Source: Inonotus obliquus | Taxonomy: Eukaryota > Basidiomycota > Agaricomycetes > Hymenochaetales > Hymenochaetaceae | Direction: 5' to 3' | DNA length: 64,000 nucleotides | Assembly (NCBI GenBank): GCA_032164295.1 | Contig: JAJHTX010000005.1 | Location: 1,054,001 to 1,118,000, forward strand | In this document: one piece after another, positions 35,898 through 46,241 of the stretch | Position numbering within the stretch: the first letter of the stretch is position 1 | How the letters are laid out: each line of letters opens with the position of its first letter | Notes under the pieces: model-generated | The model's database searches: none | Told to the model about the DNA's origin: nothing | Seen by the model: the letters and a program-made list of their open reading frames with translations, nothing else | Made by a program: the position numbers and the translations under genes

Positions 35898-36311
35898 TCA
35901 TTCGGGACCTGTATTTGAACGTCCGGCCACATCGGTGCACGCCCTCATATCGACTTCGATCGTCAAAATGATTATCTGATGTTCTGACATCTCGGAGCTC
36001 AGGATCAACAGCTGCGCAGCACAGCTGACCACGACTTGGGGTACGAAACTGACTCCTGCACAGAGTACCAGTGGATGTTGACGCATCGATTCATAAAAGA
36101 GGACCAGCGCTCGCTCATTCTCCACATTACGTGCAAAGCTGTCGTCAGCTTGGCGTTCTAGCCTAGTGAAGTTGAGCGGGACGCGACTAATTGTATTTAT
36201 TTCGAATACAATGGATTCGACTGGCTGCGCCACTCGCTGATGTCGAAACACCGATTTCTTGATGGACCAGTAAAGGCAATGCAGATCAGAACGGACCTCT
36301 TTGTCATTCAA
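35898..36311 (-). CDS. Doubtful open frame, possibly an exon of an unknown gene
   Basis: A 138-codon minus-strand frame lacks an ATG start (it begins with TTG) but has a protein-like composition: alternating helical stretches such as FARNVENERALVLFYESM and a hydrophobic VVVSCAAQLLIL. It could be an exon of a gene whose other exons I could not place, or a relic. No family is recognised. Confidence 0.22.
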   Translation of the reverse strand: MNDKEVRSDLHCLYWSIKKSVFRHQRVAQPVESIVFEINTISRVPLNFTRLERQADDSFARNVENERALVLFYESMRQHPLVLCAGVSFVPQVVVSCAAQLLILSSEMSEHQIIILTIEVDMRACTDVAGRSNTGPE

Positions 36312-36500
36312 TATGCGATGCTGTGAAGCTATGTGCTATGAGCCCTGCGCGCTCAAGTGGTACTTCTCCCGGAGAGAGCGACTACCCGTTTGTAAAATGC
36401 AGGGCTACCAAACGGAACCCTACTCAATTTCAACCTGATACACTTCGGTAGGTTTGTTATTACGGACCGCAGTCACCTGGCTAGGGACCTCGACAGGGCA

Positions 36501-36508
36501 TATAAAGG
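36501..36508 (+). promoter_or_regulatory. TATA box of the DyP peroxidase gene
   Basis: The sequence gcaTATAAAGGag lies 109 bp before the start codon, a usual distance for a fungal basal promoter. Confidence 0.55.
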
Positions 36509-36609
36509 AGACACGACTGGCAGACTATACGCACATCCGTTCCCTCGATTTGATACTTCCCAATAACCAACAATTATCCTTGATTACATATTACTAGCTT
36601 CTTAACAAC

Positions 36610-38552
36610 ATGTCTACCTGGCCAACTCCACAGGACCTTGAGGACCTTCAGGGTGAGTCTTAAACGGCTTCCGGTCCATTGTACATGCAACTAACAGTTA
36701 CCTACTCAGGTGACGTCGTGTTCGTGCCTCGCTCTACAGTGCCCACAAAGCAGTATGCTTACTATCTCTTGCATATAGTCTCGGCTTCCCAAAGCGCACG
36801 GAGGACTTCATCTTCTTCAACATACAGGATGCAGCCGCATTCAAGAACAATCTCAAGCAACTGATCCCAGCTATCACTTCGACGGCCGACATCCAGAATT
36901 TGCGCAAGAACATCGGTGACCACAAAAAGAGCGGCAAGGGCGGTTTGCTAAAGTGCGTCGGGATCAACATTGCGTTTTCTATCAAGGGACTTGAGAAGGT
37001 GGGAGGAGCTTTTGCCGCTGGTTTCATGGCGGAGCATCTTACGAGGCTCTGTCACTATAGCTCGGCATCACCGAGGATCTTGGGGATGAATCGTTCAAAG
37101 CTGGACAACTGGAGCATGCGGCTTCCCTTGGAGACACTTTGAAGACGGACTCGTCTGGTAACCTCGTTCCCGACTGGCTTGAACCTTTCAAGAACGAGAT
37201 CGACGGTATCGTATTAGTGAGTCACCATGCTCTTTCGGTGAACCCGAATCATTGATATATATCTCTTGCGAAACAGGTGGCCGGCGAATCAAGGCGGTCC
37301 GTCCAGGAGGGCGATAACAAGGTAGAACACGTCCTCGGTAACTCCATCAAGGAAGTGCTTAAGGTCAAGGGTGAAGTCAGACCCGGCAAAGAGAAGGGTC
37401 ACGAGCATTTCGTTCGTTCTTATTTTAGCTCTCCAGAGTCAACTCGATGCTGACTATACGCAGGGATTCCTTGATGGCATCTCCGCCCCGGCTATTGAGG
37501 CATTGACCGGCAGTCTTCCAGGTCAAATCGTCGTCCCGCCTGGTATTATCATCTGCGGTACCGATCAAGACAGTGTCACTACTCGTCCATCTTGGGCAAA
37601 GAATGGAACTTTCCTTGTGTATGTTCATCTCTTTCTTGGCCTTCTTTGTTTGCCGCTAGAGTCTAGAGTATGCTAATAATGTATTCCTCAGCTACCGTCA
37701 ACTTCAGCAACGCGTCCCCGAATTCAATAAATTCCTGCACGACAACCCTGTCGTGGTGGATGGCCTGCCGCGTGAGCAGGGTAGCGAGCTGCTCGGTGCG
37801 CGGTTCTTCGGACGCTGGAAGAGCGGTGCGCCTATTGAGATCTCGCCTCTCAAGGACGACCCAGAGCTTGCCAAGGACAAGCAGAGGAACAACAACTTTG
37901 ATTTCTCTGGGGAGAGCTTCGACGACCAGACGAGGTGTCCCTTCGCTGCGCATATCCGCAAGACGAATCCGAGAGCAGACTTGCTTCAGTAAGTATTATT
38001 CACCGCATCTGTTGAAGTCATACCGATCGTGACGTAACTCAGACCGTTCGGACCAAACGCCTTGCTCCCTCACATGTTCATGCGCAAGAGTATCACTTAT
38101 GGCCCTGAAGTGACGCCTGAAGAGGCCCAGCAGAACAAGACGACTGTCGATCGTGGCCTTGCATTTGTGTGCTACCAGAGTGACATCTCGAAAGGCTTCG
38201 AGTTCGTTCAGGAGGGTACGTGTTGCTAGTTATTCGAGAAGGTGAAATACTTATGAATGTTCCCGACTTGCAGCATGGGCGAATGCCACGACCTTCCCGC
38301 CCCGCAAGACAACTGAGCCTACTCCCGGATTCGACCCAATCAGTACGTATTTGTCCAGCCGTTGACACGTCACACACTGACCATATTTCTTCAGTTGGTC
38401 AGGACAATGGTAAGCTTCGTCAAACCGCTGGGTTACAGCCTCAGACTCCGGAGGGGAGAACGGACCTTCCGGAAGAGTTCGTTGTCTCCAAGGGTGGAGC
38501 TTACTTCTTCACGCCCTCTATCACGGCGCTCAAGACGAAGCTCACTGCTTGA
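36610..38552 (+). CDS. DyP-type heme peroxidase, probably intracellular
   Basis: Ten exons: 36610-36652, 36710-36719, 36779-36998, 37061-37216, 37277-37411, 37464-37618, 37692-37988, 38043-38215, 38274-38342 and 38395-38552, giving 471 aa. The second exon is only 10 nt; it is required to restore QGDVVLGFPKRTEDF, the conserved N-terminal DyP motif. Catalytic features are complete: GFLDG at 189-193 (distal Asp192), the proximal heme ligand His327 in AAHIRKTNPR, and the distal Arg353 in MFMRKSITYG. DyP enzymes use hydrogen peroxide to oxidise dyes, phenolics and other substrates. Many fungal DyPs are secreted, but this one starts MSTWPTPQDL and has no signal peptide or transmembrane segment, so a cytosolic role is likely. 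The C-terminal FVVSKGGAYFFTPS is the usual DyP ending. Confidence 0.93.
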
Positions 38553-38703
38553 GCGGTCCCGAGGGTAGCACGGCACTGAATGGGGCTTATCAGAGGACGC
38601 TTTGTACATAACATTGTAATACTACATGTTTCGTGATGCTATGGCCGTATGTATCTAGGCGCTGATCAATGTACAACACAAAGATATTCATGAGCGAGGA
38701 TGA

Positions 38704-39562
38704 CTAGGTTTCGTTGAACCATCGTTCAATAGCCGAAAGCATTTCGTCTGACATTCCTTGAGCCCAGAAGTGTGAACCACCCTCAATGCAAGATAGCTCA
38801 ACCCTGCCGCCATTGATCTCGCTTGTATTCTCCCTGCCTTGTTCTTCCAGCTGCTTGGCCCACCGCTCATAATTCGCAACTCCAGTAAATTCATCTTGAT
38901 CCCCGTAGAGTATTAGCACCCGCGCCGCAGGATTACGCACGAGCTCGCTCAAACCTGCATCGTGAGACTTGGAGCGGAAGAGTGTAAGCCAAGCGCGTGG
39001 ACCCAGTGGGTATGAGAGTAGTATATGAGATGTCTTGATTGGATTGTCGGTACTGTTAGACGAGAGAGGAGGATGTTGGGACGTTATAAGACTTCCATGC
39101 GAGTAACCCTATACCAACATGCTCATTGCAGTTACTCCAGGAGTGGTAGTTAAGACGAAAGCACATACGATGAGTAGCAAATGCTGTACATTAGGCACGG
39201 TATTCAGTGCCCATTGAACGACCTCCTTCAAGTCTTGAGCTTCTTGCGCGCCCGTCAAGGATGGCCAACCCTTGGAACGACCGACTCCTCGGCTATTATA
39301 TCTTAATACATTGCACCCGCGTTCAAGCAAGAATTGTTCGAGAATTTGCAAGACACTAGTATACTCCGGGAGAAATTCAATTTTGCCATTCGTATGAGGA
39401 TGTAAAGGATACGCACGGGTCGTTCATGTTACCGCCAAGCCATGACCAAGGGTGTAACAATACAGCCAATTGTGTTTGCTCATTTGCTGCCTGGTATTGT
39501 TGTCTAGAATGTAGAGATAATTCTACAATATGACCTGAAGGTAGTTGAACGAGTTGAGACAT
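38704..39562 (-). CDS. Alpha/beta hydrolase
   Basis: Minus-strand exons 39562-39417, 39355-39169 and 39108-38704 give 245 aa. Visible features: an N-terminal HPWSWLGGNMNDP loop (oxyanion region), NSRGVGRSKG, the nucleophile elbow G112-Y-S114-H-G, the acid in LYGDQDEF (Asp181 or Asp183) and the catalytic His224 in GGSHFW. The size and the GYSHGS elbow fit small serine hydrolases of the dienelactone hydrolase/uncharacterised esterase group. The substrate is unknown. There is no signal peptide, so it is probably cytosolic. The start codon lies only 130 bp from that of the divergent 699-aa gene, so the two may share regulatory sites. Confidence 0.85.
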
Positions 39563-39692
39563 TGTGTTGTCCGTTCGACGACGGGAAGTTGCGGCGACGG
39601 CAAGCTATCCTAAATAATTTCACACAATTACTTACAACTTCACTACCAACCATCACAACGCACACAATACCCTCACGTCTCACAGCTCACCA

Positions 39693-41792
39693 ATGTCAAT
39701 ACGAGGACTCCCAGACGAGCGCCCGCAGCAAAGCGTTGCAAGGCTCGTCGCTCGCTGGGATTCACACGTTAAACGTCAGTCGACTATTGGTACAGCTGGT
39801 AACAATCCTCCAGGTCAAAACAATAATGGCGCATCCCCTGTAGCGTCTCCCTCGCAATCACGCACAGCGAGTGTAGTAAGCCATAACACAGGCGATTCAG
39901 CACTCATTGAATCCAAAGAACGTCGCGAATGGCCTCCCAAACCCAAGATCATCGATGGAGCGGTATCAGGAAATATTATTGGTAATGGGGAATCTGTGCA
40001 ACCGACGAGGAGTACGAGCACGAGTACGTTTAGTGTAGCTGATTTACGTAGATCATTGGAGAAGACTACTGAGAATGGGACAACGTCGACGCATGACGTG
40101 GTAGGTGCGGGAACGATTTCCCCTCCGCAACCGCCGCCTTCGGATATTCCTGGCGATGGACATGAACGAGAAGCCTCGATACCAGCGTCCGTTGCAGAGA
40201 AGCCGGATTCGAAAGAATCCACTTCGGAACCGCCGCCAGCAACTTCGGATGCGTCAGCTGGTGAAGAAGTGAAATCTGATCCGGCGGCGGCGAAGAAGGA
40301 ATCTCATACAACTGCGCCGACGGCGCGTGCAACAGGCAAGATTACATCAAGCAAGAGCACACCTGCTTCGCGAACGTCTACTGCTACTTCGTTTGCGAAG
40401 AGTACCTCGACTTCAAGACATTCAACGACCGCGCAATCCAAATCGTCGTCGTCAACCCCTGGCGCAAAGGCCGCGACACATCATGCCGCAAAGCCTCTGA
40501 CAGCTCAGCGAACCGGTAATTCTATCGCAGGAGCGGGAGCCGGTTCGGCAGCGGCAGCGGCACGCGCCGGTATGAAGAGCCCGCCTATCTCATCGCGTGC
40601 GAAGACGCCGACGGCTTTACGAGCTTCAACCTCAGGCTCTCAACTCAAAGCTCCTTCTCAACCGTTAGCTGCACGTGCAAAGACGCCGACACCTTCTCCC
40701 GCCTCACGGACCAAAACTCCCACCGCTTCTCATCCTCCAAAGCACACGTCTTCTTCGTCAGGATTATACGCCCCGACGAAAGCTTCTCTTGCACGGGCGA
40801 GGAATGCAGATGCACCACCGCCTCCGGTGCCTAAGGCGACGGTTACCTCAAGTTCTTTGGAGAGACTAATGAGGCCGACTGCTGCAAGTGCATCCAAAGC
40901 CCGTGAAGGGCCTGTCAGCCCCCCTCGGGCTCCAGCTGCGAAGGTTGCGACACGAGGCGCTGCTCCTTCTCCAGCAAGAGGGAAGACGCTCAAACCCCGT
41001 GTGGGACATGCGCCCGCACGGATGAAGGCAGAACGAGAGAAGAAGGGTAACGAAGAAACTACGAAGGAAGCAGTTGTTGCAACTGCTCAACCCGCTGTGC
41101 CTTCAGAACAAATCACTTCAGAAGACGAATCCATCTCTATCGAGCAGCCTTCCTTCGCCTCGACCACTGCTCAATCCGACACTTCGCAGGATCACGAACA
41201 CGAAGTATCACGCGAGTCAGATCACGACCACGAAGATGACCACATAGGCCCACCATCAGATATTGAATCCTACGATGACGCATTCGCATCAGACGATGAA
41301 CGCGCCCTTGAACTCGATGAAGCTCATTTAGTGTCTGCTCGTCCTCGTGAAGAGGGCGAGAGGGAACCTTTCGCGAGTACACCAGACATTCCAGACATCA
41401 CTCCGCAGACAGCCTCTTTCTCGGACATTGTTCCTGCGACCCCAAAGGAGGAAGAGTTTGAGCGGGAGGACGAAGACGTTGTTTCAAGCCCACACCACGC
41501 ACAAGCTGAAGTCCAAGCGGCTGAGGAAAAGGAAGTGGCTGACCCAGTCGCAGTCCCCGTTCCCGCCTCAGAGATAACAACAACGGAAGCATCTTCTACG
41601 CACAGCGCAGAAGAAACCCTCATCGACACAAACACAAATGGCTCTGCTACTCCCGGAGTTGAACCCAAGCAGAACGGTGTGGCCACCTTGCCAGCGCCAG
41701 AAACGACCGAATTCGATAGCGTGTTGGACATGTTAGCTGTTAAGCCTCCAGTTCGTACTGCTTCGCCAGGCATTATACCCGATGACGAGTAA
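39693..41792 (+). CDS. Basic Ser/Ala/Thr/Pro-rich disordered protein (699 aa)
   Basis: A single exon runs from ATG 39693 to TAA 41790-41792. The first 30 residues (with SVARLVARWDSHVK) are helical and look conserved. Residues about 210-430 are strongly basic and repetitive, with recurring RAKTPT and SRTKTPT units separated by Ser/Pro/Ala, followed by an Arg/Lys-rich stretch (KPRVGHAPARMKAEREKK). The C-terminal half is acidic, Glu/Asp/His-rich, with no fold visible. Basic KTPT-type repeats occur in microtubule-binding proteins, so a cytoskeletal role is conceivable, but this rests on composition only. It diverges from the alpha/beta hydrolase gene. Confidence 0.75.
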   Translation: MSIRGLPDERPQQSVARLVARWDSHVKRQSTIGTAGNNPPGQNNNGASPVASPSQSRTASVVSHNTGDSALIESKERREWPPKPKIIDGAVSGNIIGNGESVQPTRSTSTSTFSVADLRRSLEKTTENGTTSTHDVVGAGTISPPQPPPSDIPGDGHEREASIPASVAEKPDSKESTSEPPPATSDASAGEEVKSDPAAAKKESHTTAPTARATGKITSSKSTPASRTSTATSFAKSTSTSRHSTTAQSKSSSSTPGAKAATHHAAKPLTAQRTGNSIAGAGAGSAAAAARAGMKSPPISSRAKTPTALRASTSGSQLKAPSQPLAARAKTPTPSPASRTKTPTASHPPKHTSSSSGLYAPTKASLARARNADAPPPPVPKATVTSSSLERLMRPTAASASKAREGPVSPPRAPAAKVATRGAAPSPARGKTLKPRVGHAPARMKAEREKKGNEETTKEAVVATAQPAVPSEQITSEDESISIEQPSFASTTAQSDTSQDHEHEVSRESDHDHEDDHIGPPSDIESYDDAFASDDERALELDEAHLVSARPREEGEREPFASTPDIPDITPQTASFSDIVPATPKEEEFEREDEDVVSSPHHAQAEVQAAEEKEVADPVAVPVPASEITTTEASSTHSAEETLIDTNTNGSATPGVEPKQNGVATLPAPETTEFDSVLDMLAVKPPVRTASPGIIPDDE

Positions 41793-42759
41793 GGATGTGA
41801 AGGCGCGAATACGCAACTGAATGAGAGAGACGAGAAACCAATAAAATGAATGTAAAACGTCCAACCGAATCTCTTCATCTCATAATCCAAGTTATCTTTC
41901 CTCTTTTCTTCCCTCCTTTTTCTTCGTAAGCGGAAGCAGAGATTATCAATGAGGATATTTTGCTGTACTTTCTGTACTTTCTGATATTCTCCTCTCCTTT
42001 CAACGACCACCTTTTCCACATGGTTACGCTTTTACAACTTTTATTATGGTCCACTACTCTCTCTCGTTCTTGTCTGTGATCTTGGTTGATTGGAATCTTC
42101 GATTTCTCTTTTCATAAATCCTTTTTTCGATCCCGCTTTTCGTTCTTTTCAAGCGGTTTACGGTCGATCATGCCAGTGGCCGATATAAGTTTGAATATCC
42201 TTTTCTTTCTTTTCTTCATCTCCCACCTCCCATCTCAAACGCGCTTCTTATCCAATCCCTCACTGCAGAATACTTGTGTTCTTCTCGGTCTTACTATTTC
42301 GGCATATGCTAGGGTTGAATACTACTTAATCCTCAGAGTACCTTTCGACCCCTATTTGCAGTCCGCATCGTCGCTCTTCTTTGCAAGGTATATACTGTAT
42401 ACCACACACATCAATGTGAGCGATTCACCTACTCCAGCGCCAGCGCATTACTACCACAGCTAGTCCGATCCATCCGAGGCCATCAACTGAGAGTGAAATT
42501 GACTCCAAGTTAATCTATTCACTCTTCCTTTTCCCTCTCAAATTCCTATCCCAATCTGCGGCCACAACTTGCAAGTCCGATCTCCAGATACTTCGATGTA
42601 CTGTATGTACATACTAATAAGATTGGGTTTGAATTTGAGTGCGGATTCAATACACAATTCAAGTGGCCATCCATCAAGAGCGGAGATGACATCAACTTGG
42701 ACCACATTGAACCTTTCTCCCATATGTAGATACATGCAATAATTCATACGGTATCACAT
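41793..42759. other. Intergenic stretch before the duplicated block
   Basis: T-rich sequence follows the stop of the 699-aa gene and probably contains its 3'-UTR. A 125-codon plus-strand open frame at 42086-42463 is T-rich, has no recognisable motif and is probably non-coding. Confidence 0.4.
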
Positions 42760-43209
42760 ACAACTCGGCAGAACTGGGGATGTGCCACCCCGAGCGACCC
42801 CTGGACCTCTCGCGGTCGAATTGGCTCTTCGTGATGTAAGTCGCATAAGGCGGGCATACATCGTCCAGGTCGCCTTTGGAGTATGCCATTGATGTATAAG
42901 GCAGCAGCGGTGACAAAGGGTGATTGGTCCCAGGTTGGTATGTCGGTCGAATATATTGCGTAAACTGCGACTGCCGAATGCAGGAGAACCGCGAATTTAA
43001 GCGTCTCGCGTAGATTCCCTCATACAGGCGAAAGACTGAACTTCCTTGCACGACGCGTCGTCGTTTACGGCTGCAGTTCCTCCACATCCCGCCTCGGAAG
43101 TAGGTTCACCTTGCTGAAGAAAATGCTTACTAGGTTCTTCAGCCTCTCGCGTCCCGTCATTCTAGAGAAAAGGAGTACTGTGGCCACAAGATCTTTCAAT
43201 TCCTTGCAT
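42760..43209 (-). pseudogene. Remnant of the multi-pass membrane protein gene
   Basis: Compared with 47053-47994 the copy keeps the start region (ATG at 43209-43207) and a middle piece but has an internal deletion of about 490 bp that removes the first transmembrane helices, and the 3' half is absent. Frameshifts and substitutions are scattered through the rest. It cannot encode the 560-aa protein. Confidence 0.8.
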
Positions 43210-44198
43210 CGTGTCCTCCCTAATGATCACGCTACCGTGGAATATAGGCAGTATGCTTCCCAGGTACTAGTGAGGAGAGGCGGAGCGAGTGCTCGCGGTG
43301 AAAGCGGTGGACCAAATATTGTTTTTTATATTCCTCACGCCTCGTGAAGATGACGCACCGAGAAAGCATGTCGGAGTCTCCAGAAGAACCGTGTACACGA
43401 CTCTAGAGGAGCACGATATGGCCAATGGCGGGAATTACGAAGGTCGTCAAAGGTCAATGTAGTACTAGTGAACAGGTGATACGCGCTGATCTCATCTGTT
43501 TATCCTCAAGCACGTTGATACGGGCAACATGAAATGAGAGACTTCCATGCGATCGTTAACTGCGAACTGTCGCGAGGCTCTGCGGACACGTTCCTTCGTC
43601 GCGGCAAGGTCTGTCGTTAGACCCCACCCAATGACGCATTGCGTCGAAGGTCAGTCCCAAATTACCGAAAAGCTCGGGTAAGAACCAACTCAATAAAGGA
43701 TATCTTCTATCATCGCAGCATCCAGGGCCCGCATACCACCGGCTTGGAACATCCTCCGCAGGCTTGAAGTGATCTCTGATAATTCATAGTTATGATCGCA
43801 TCGCATCGTGGGAGTCTTCCAATTCGATCGTGTGTCAGATAAGCTCTGAATAGAGTAGGGGATAAACTCGAATAAACACGAAATGCGTAGCATGTAGTTC
43901 ATGAAGCAGATCCAAGAATAATGAGTTATGTCTCACACGAGCTTCACCAGTCATTGCCGCACACTGAGGCAAATCGGTGACGAGACGGCAGGCGCTATAA
44001 CAGTCCAGATTGACTAGAATCATCCACTAGGTACAGGTTTAGCGTTACGCCGGCTGCAAAAGAATAAGTGAAGACGTCAGATACCAAGCAGCAAAGTCGA
44101 CATTCACGAAACCTTACACTTCCTTGACTTTAAGAACAAAACGGAAAACGGGAGGGTAAGCATGTCAGATAGCCGCTAGAACTGGGTTAGGGTAATTG
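43210..44198. other. Intergenic part of duplication copy A
   Basis: This non-coding spacer corresponds to 47995-48927 in copy B. Similarity to copy B extends through it, for example around 43260-43420 against 48020-48180. No additional gene is seen. Confidence 0.5.
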
Positions 44199-45043
44199 TC
44201 ACGCACCTCTGAGAATGAAATTCGCAAGCACGGCAAAGAAAAGTAATGCAGAGATGATAACTGGTCCGATGATTTGGTCTGTGATGTGGAGTTAGCAAAA
44301 TAGCACCGAAGGAGTCGCTGAAAGTAATCTAACAGCTCACCGAAATGTCCCGGATCGCGTTTGCGAATCATTGTGATTCGTTTCTGGTATACGTACCAGC
44401 CATAGATCTATAACGTTCCAATACAAGTGATTTCAGTAGCAGCTCAAAGAGGATTGGAAATGGGAAAGGAGTCTTGACGCACCACTACACCAATACTAAT
44501 GAGCGCATAAACATATGCAAAGTCACGCGCGATTGCATCCTCTGAGGCATTGAAGAGAGCGAGAGCGAGAGTGCCAATGAGAACACCGATATTAAGGTAG
44601 GCGACCCATGCTGAAAACCTCATTAGATAAGAGAGTAAATATGAAAGGTATCAGTGCTCACTGCGCTCGTTCGCAAACCACACTTTCCCTTCCACCCTTA
44701 TTGGAGTTGCAATCTTCTTCGGTATGCGGACAGTAACAGCAGGTGCCGATTCCGCTCGTGCAGTGCCACCTCCATCTGTACCGTCCTCATTCTCATCTCC
44801 ACCGTCACCTTGTACATTATTACCAGTCGATTGATAGTCTGATACGACTACATCTCCCTCTCCCTCGGGTATCCTATCCCTACGGGTCTCACGGTCTCGA
44901 TTCCTACGTGAAGTGTCCGGAAGAGACTCGAGTGCGATGGAAGAGAACGGTGACAATACGGCATGCCAGGAGCGCCTGAGAATTCCTTCTGGTTTCGTTT
45001 CCGGGTTTGTAGTGCGTTGACGAGACGCCGTCGGAGATGCCAT
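44199..45043 (-). CDS. Vtc1-like DUF202 membrane protein (intact copy)
   Basis: Minus-strand exons 45043-44662, 44610-44483, 44407-44341 and 44278-44199 give 218 aa. Residues 1-110 are a disordered, charged extension. The conserved DUF202/VTC1 core begins at about 114 with RVEGKVWFANERTW, the family signature, and contains three transmembrane helices: YLNIGVLIGTLALALF, VYALISIGVVIYGWYV and IGPVIISALLFFAVLANFIL. Vtc1 is a subunit of the vacuolar transporter chaperone, which makes polyphosphate from ATP and moves it into the vacuole. Classical Vtc1 is about 130 aa, so the N-terminal extension is unusual. The stop TGA follows ILRGA directly. The duplicate at 48928-49781 is broken, so this is the surviving copy in the window. 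Confidence 0.85.
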
Positions 45044-45293
45044 TGTTTCCTCTGGTTTGGTAGAAAGACGAATAGGCGAAGGATGAAGTGAGGGTGAAGA
45101 GTGAAAGAGAAGGATAGGGTAGTGACCTGGTCGGTCCGGTGACGGGTCACAGGATGATAAGATAAGATTTCTAGATAACCACGTGTCGGATATTTTAGGT
45201 ATCCCTTCTGCGTCTGAAATCGAGTATGTCTAGTATTGGTCTCTATATATGTGCCTTTGCGTGCGGTAAACGGAACTTGGTAGTCGAACAGCA

Positions 45294-45593
45294 ATGAAGA
45301 CGAAGTCACTCGACCAGTTCGACACTCTCATCTTTGATGTCTATGGTACTCTGATCGTAAGATCGAAACTACCATTGCCAATCTCATTATCTCATTAAAC
45401 TTCACTTCAGGACTGGGAAACGGGCGTATATACAGCCTTGGATCCTATCCTCCAACGAGCAAACTCGACGCTCTCAAGGAAGTATGCTCTTCTTGTGTTC
45501 TTCTCCGTCGAGAAGGACCTACAAGTTCAATACCCGACTTTACATTACAATCAACTTTTAACAGCCGTCCATTCCGCCTTCGCTAAGCGCTAA
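45294..45593 (+). pseudogene. Truncated HAD-family dehalogenase-like gene
   Basis: The first 63-bp exon (45294-45356, with FDVYGTLI), a 54-bp intron and the start of exon 2 match the intact gene at 50049-50840. Similarity ends near 45590, where TAA (45591-45593) follows AFAKR. The remaining two thirds, with motifs II to IV of the HAD fold, are missing, so it should be inactive. Confidence 0.82.
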
Positions 45594-46241
45594 TCGTAGG
45601 ACATCAATTGAGAATCTGCTCAACCAACCATCCCCCTTCCTTCAGTTTCCGATTTACTCTATTCTGTTAAAGTCCAATTCCCAGATGGTCTTATATATGT
45701 ATGCTTCGTAACTTCTTAACTCTAACCACGTGCAGTCATTATTGCCAGTCGACTGCCCCCACCCCGTAGATCTCATCCTCTCGATTTCTATGACAATTAT
45801 TCACTCCGCCCAAAAGTGCCTCAATTGCAGTGGAAAAACATAAAACCAATGGTATATGAAATCGCCTTTCTAAAATCTTTTCTAGATTCATACTCATACT
45901 ACCGTCCATGACAAGTGGCTGATAAAGTCATCATGTTCAAAAATAACTTGAACCAGTTGATCCGGCCACGGGGCTCTCAATTTCGCCTAACACGTTGCAC
46001 TTGGGCGTATCAGTCAGGATTGCAAGAATACAAGGAAAGAAGCGGAACTGCAACGAATAAGTGAGAGTAAGACGTAAATATGAAGTACGGCAATCCGTAC
46101 ATATAGTACTACACAGCCGCGTTGGAAGCACGCTCTGCGCGAACCATCGCGATACATTCACGGAAGATCTCAGTCCACACCAACCGCGGGCTTCACCGCA
46201 CAATTATCATAGTAAAAAGGCAAATAGGAGGAACCAGTCAT
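45594..46241. other. Unique spacer between duplication copies
   Basis: No similarity to copy B beyond the truncated HAD gene and no gene visible. It is the junction sequence between the two copies. Confidence 0.45.

Larger units (their letters stand above)
35362..36609. other. Intergenic interval before the DyP gene
   Basis: Apart from the open frame at 35898-36311 (listed separately) no gene is visible. The right end carries the DyP promoter, with a TATA box at 36501. Confidence 0.4.
42760..45593. repeat. Segmental duplication, copy A
   Basis: This block is colinear with 47053-50345. It starts inside the first exon of the multi-pass membrane protein gene and ends inside the HAD gene. Compared with copy B it lacks about 490 bp of the membrane protein gene. 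Coding and intergenic parts both match closely, for example the Vtc1-like first exons are nearly identical. Copy A keeps an intact Vtc1-like gene but only remnants of its two neighbours. Confidence 0.88.

Noticed and set aside
42086..42463. 125-codon plus-strand frame as a small gene
   Set aside because: T-rich, low-complexity composition directly after the stop of the 699-aa gene; most likely 3'-UTR sequence.
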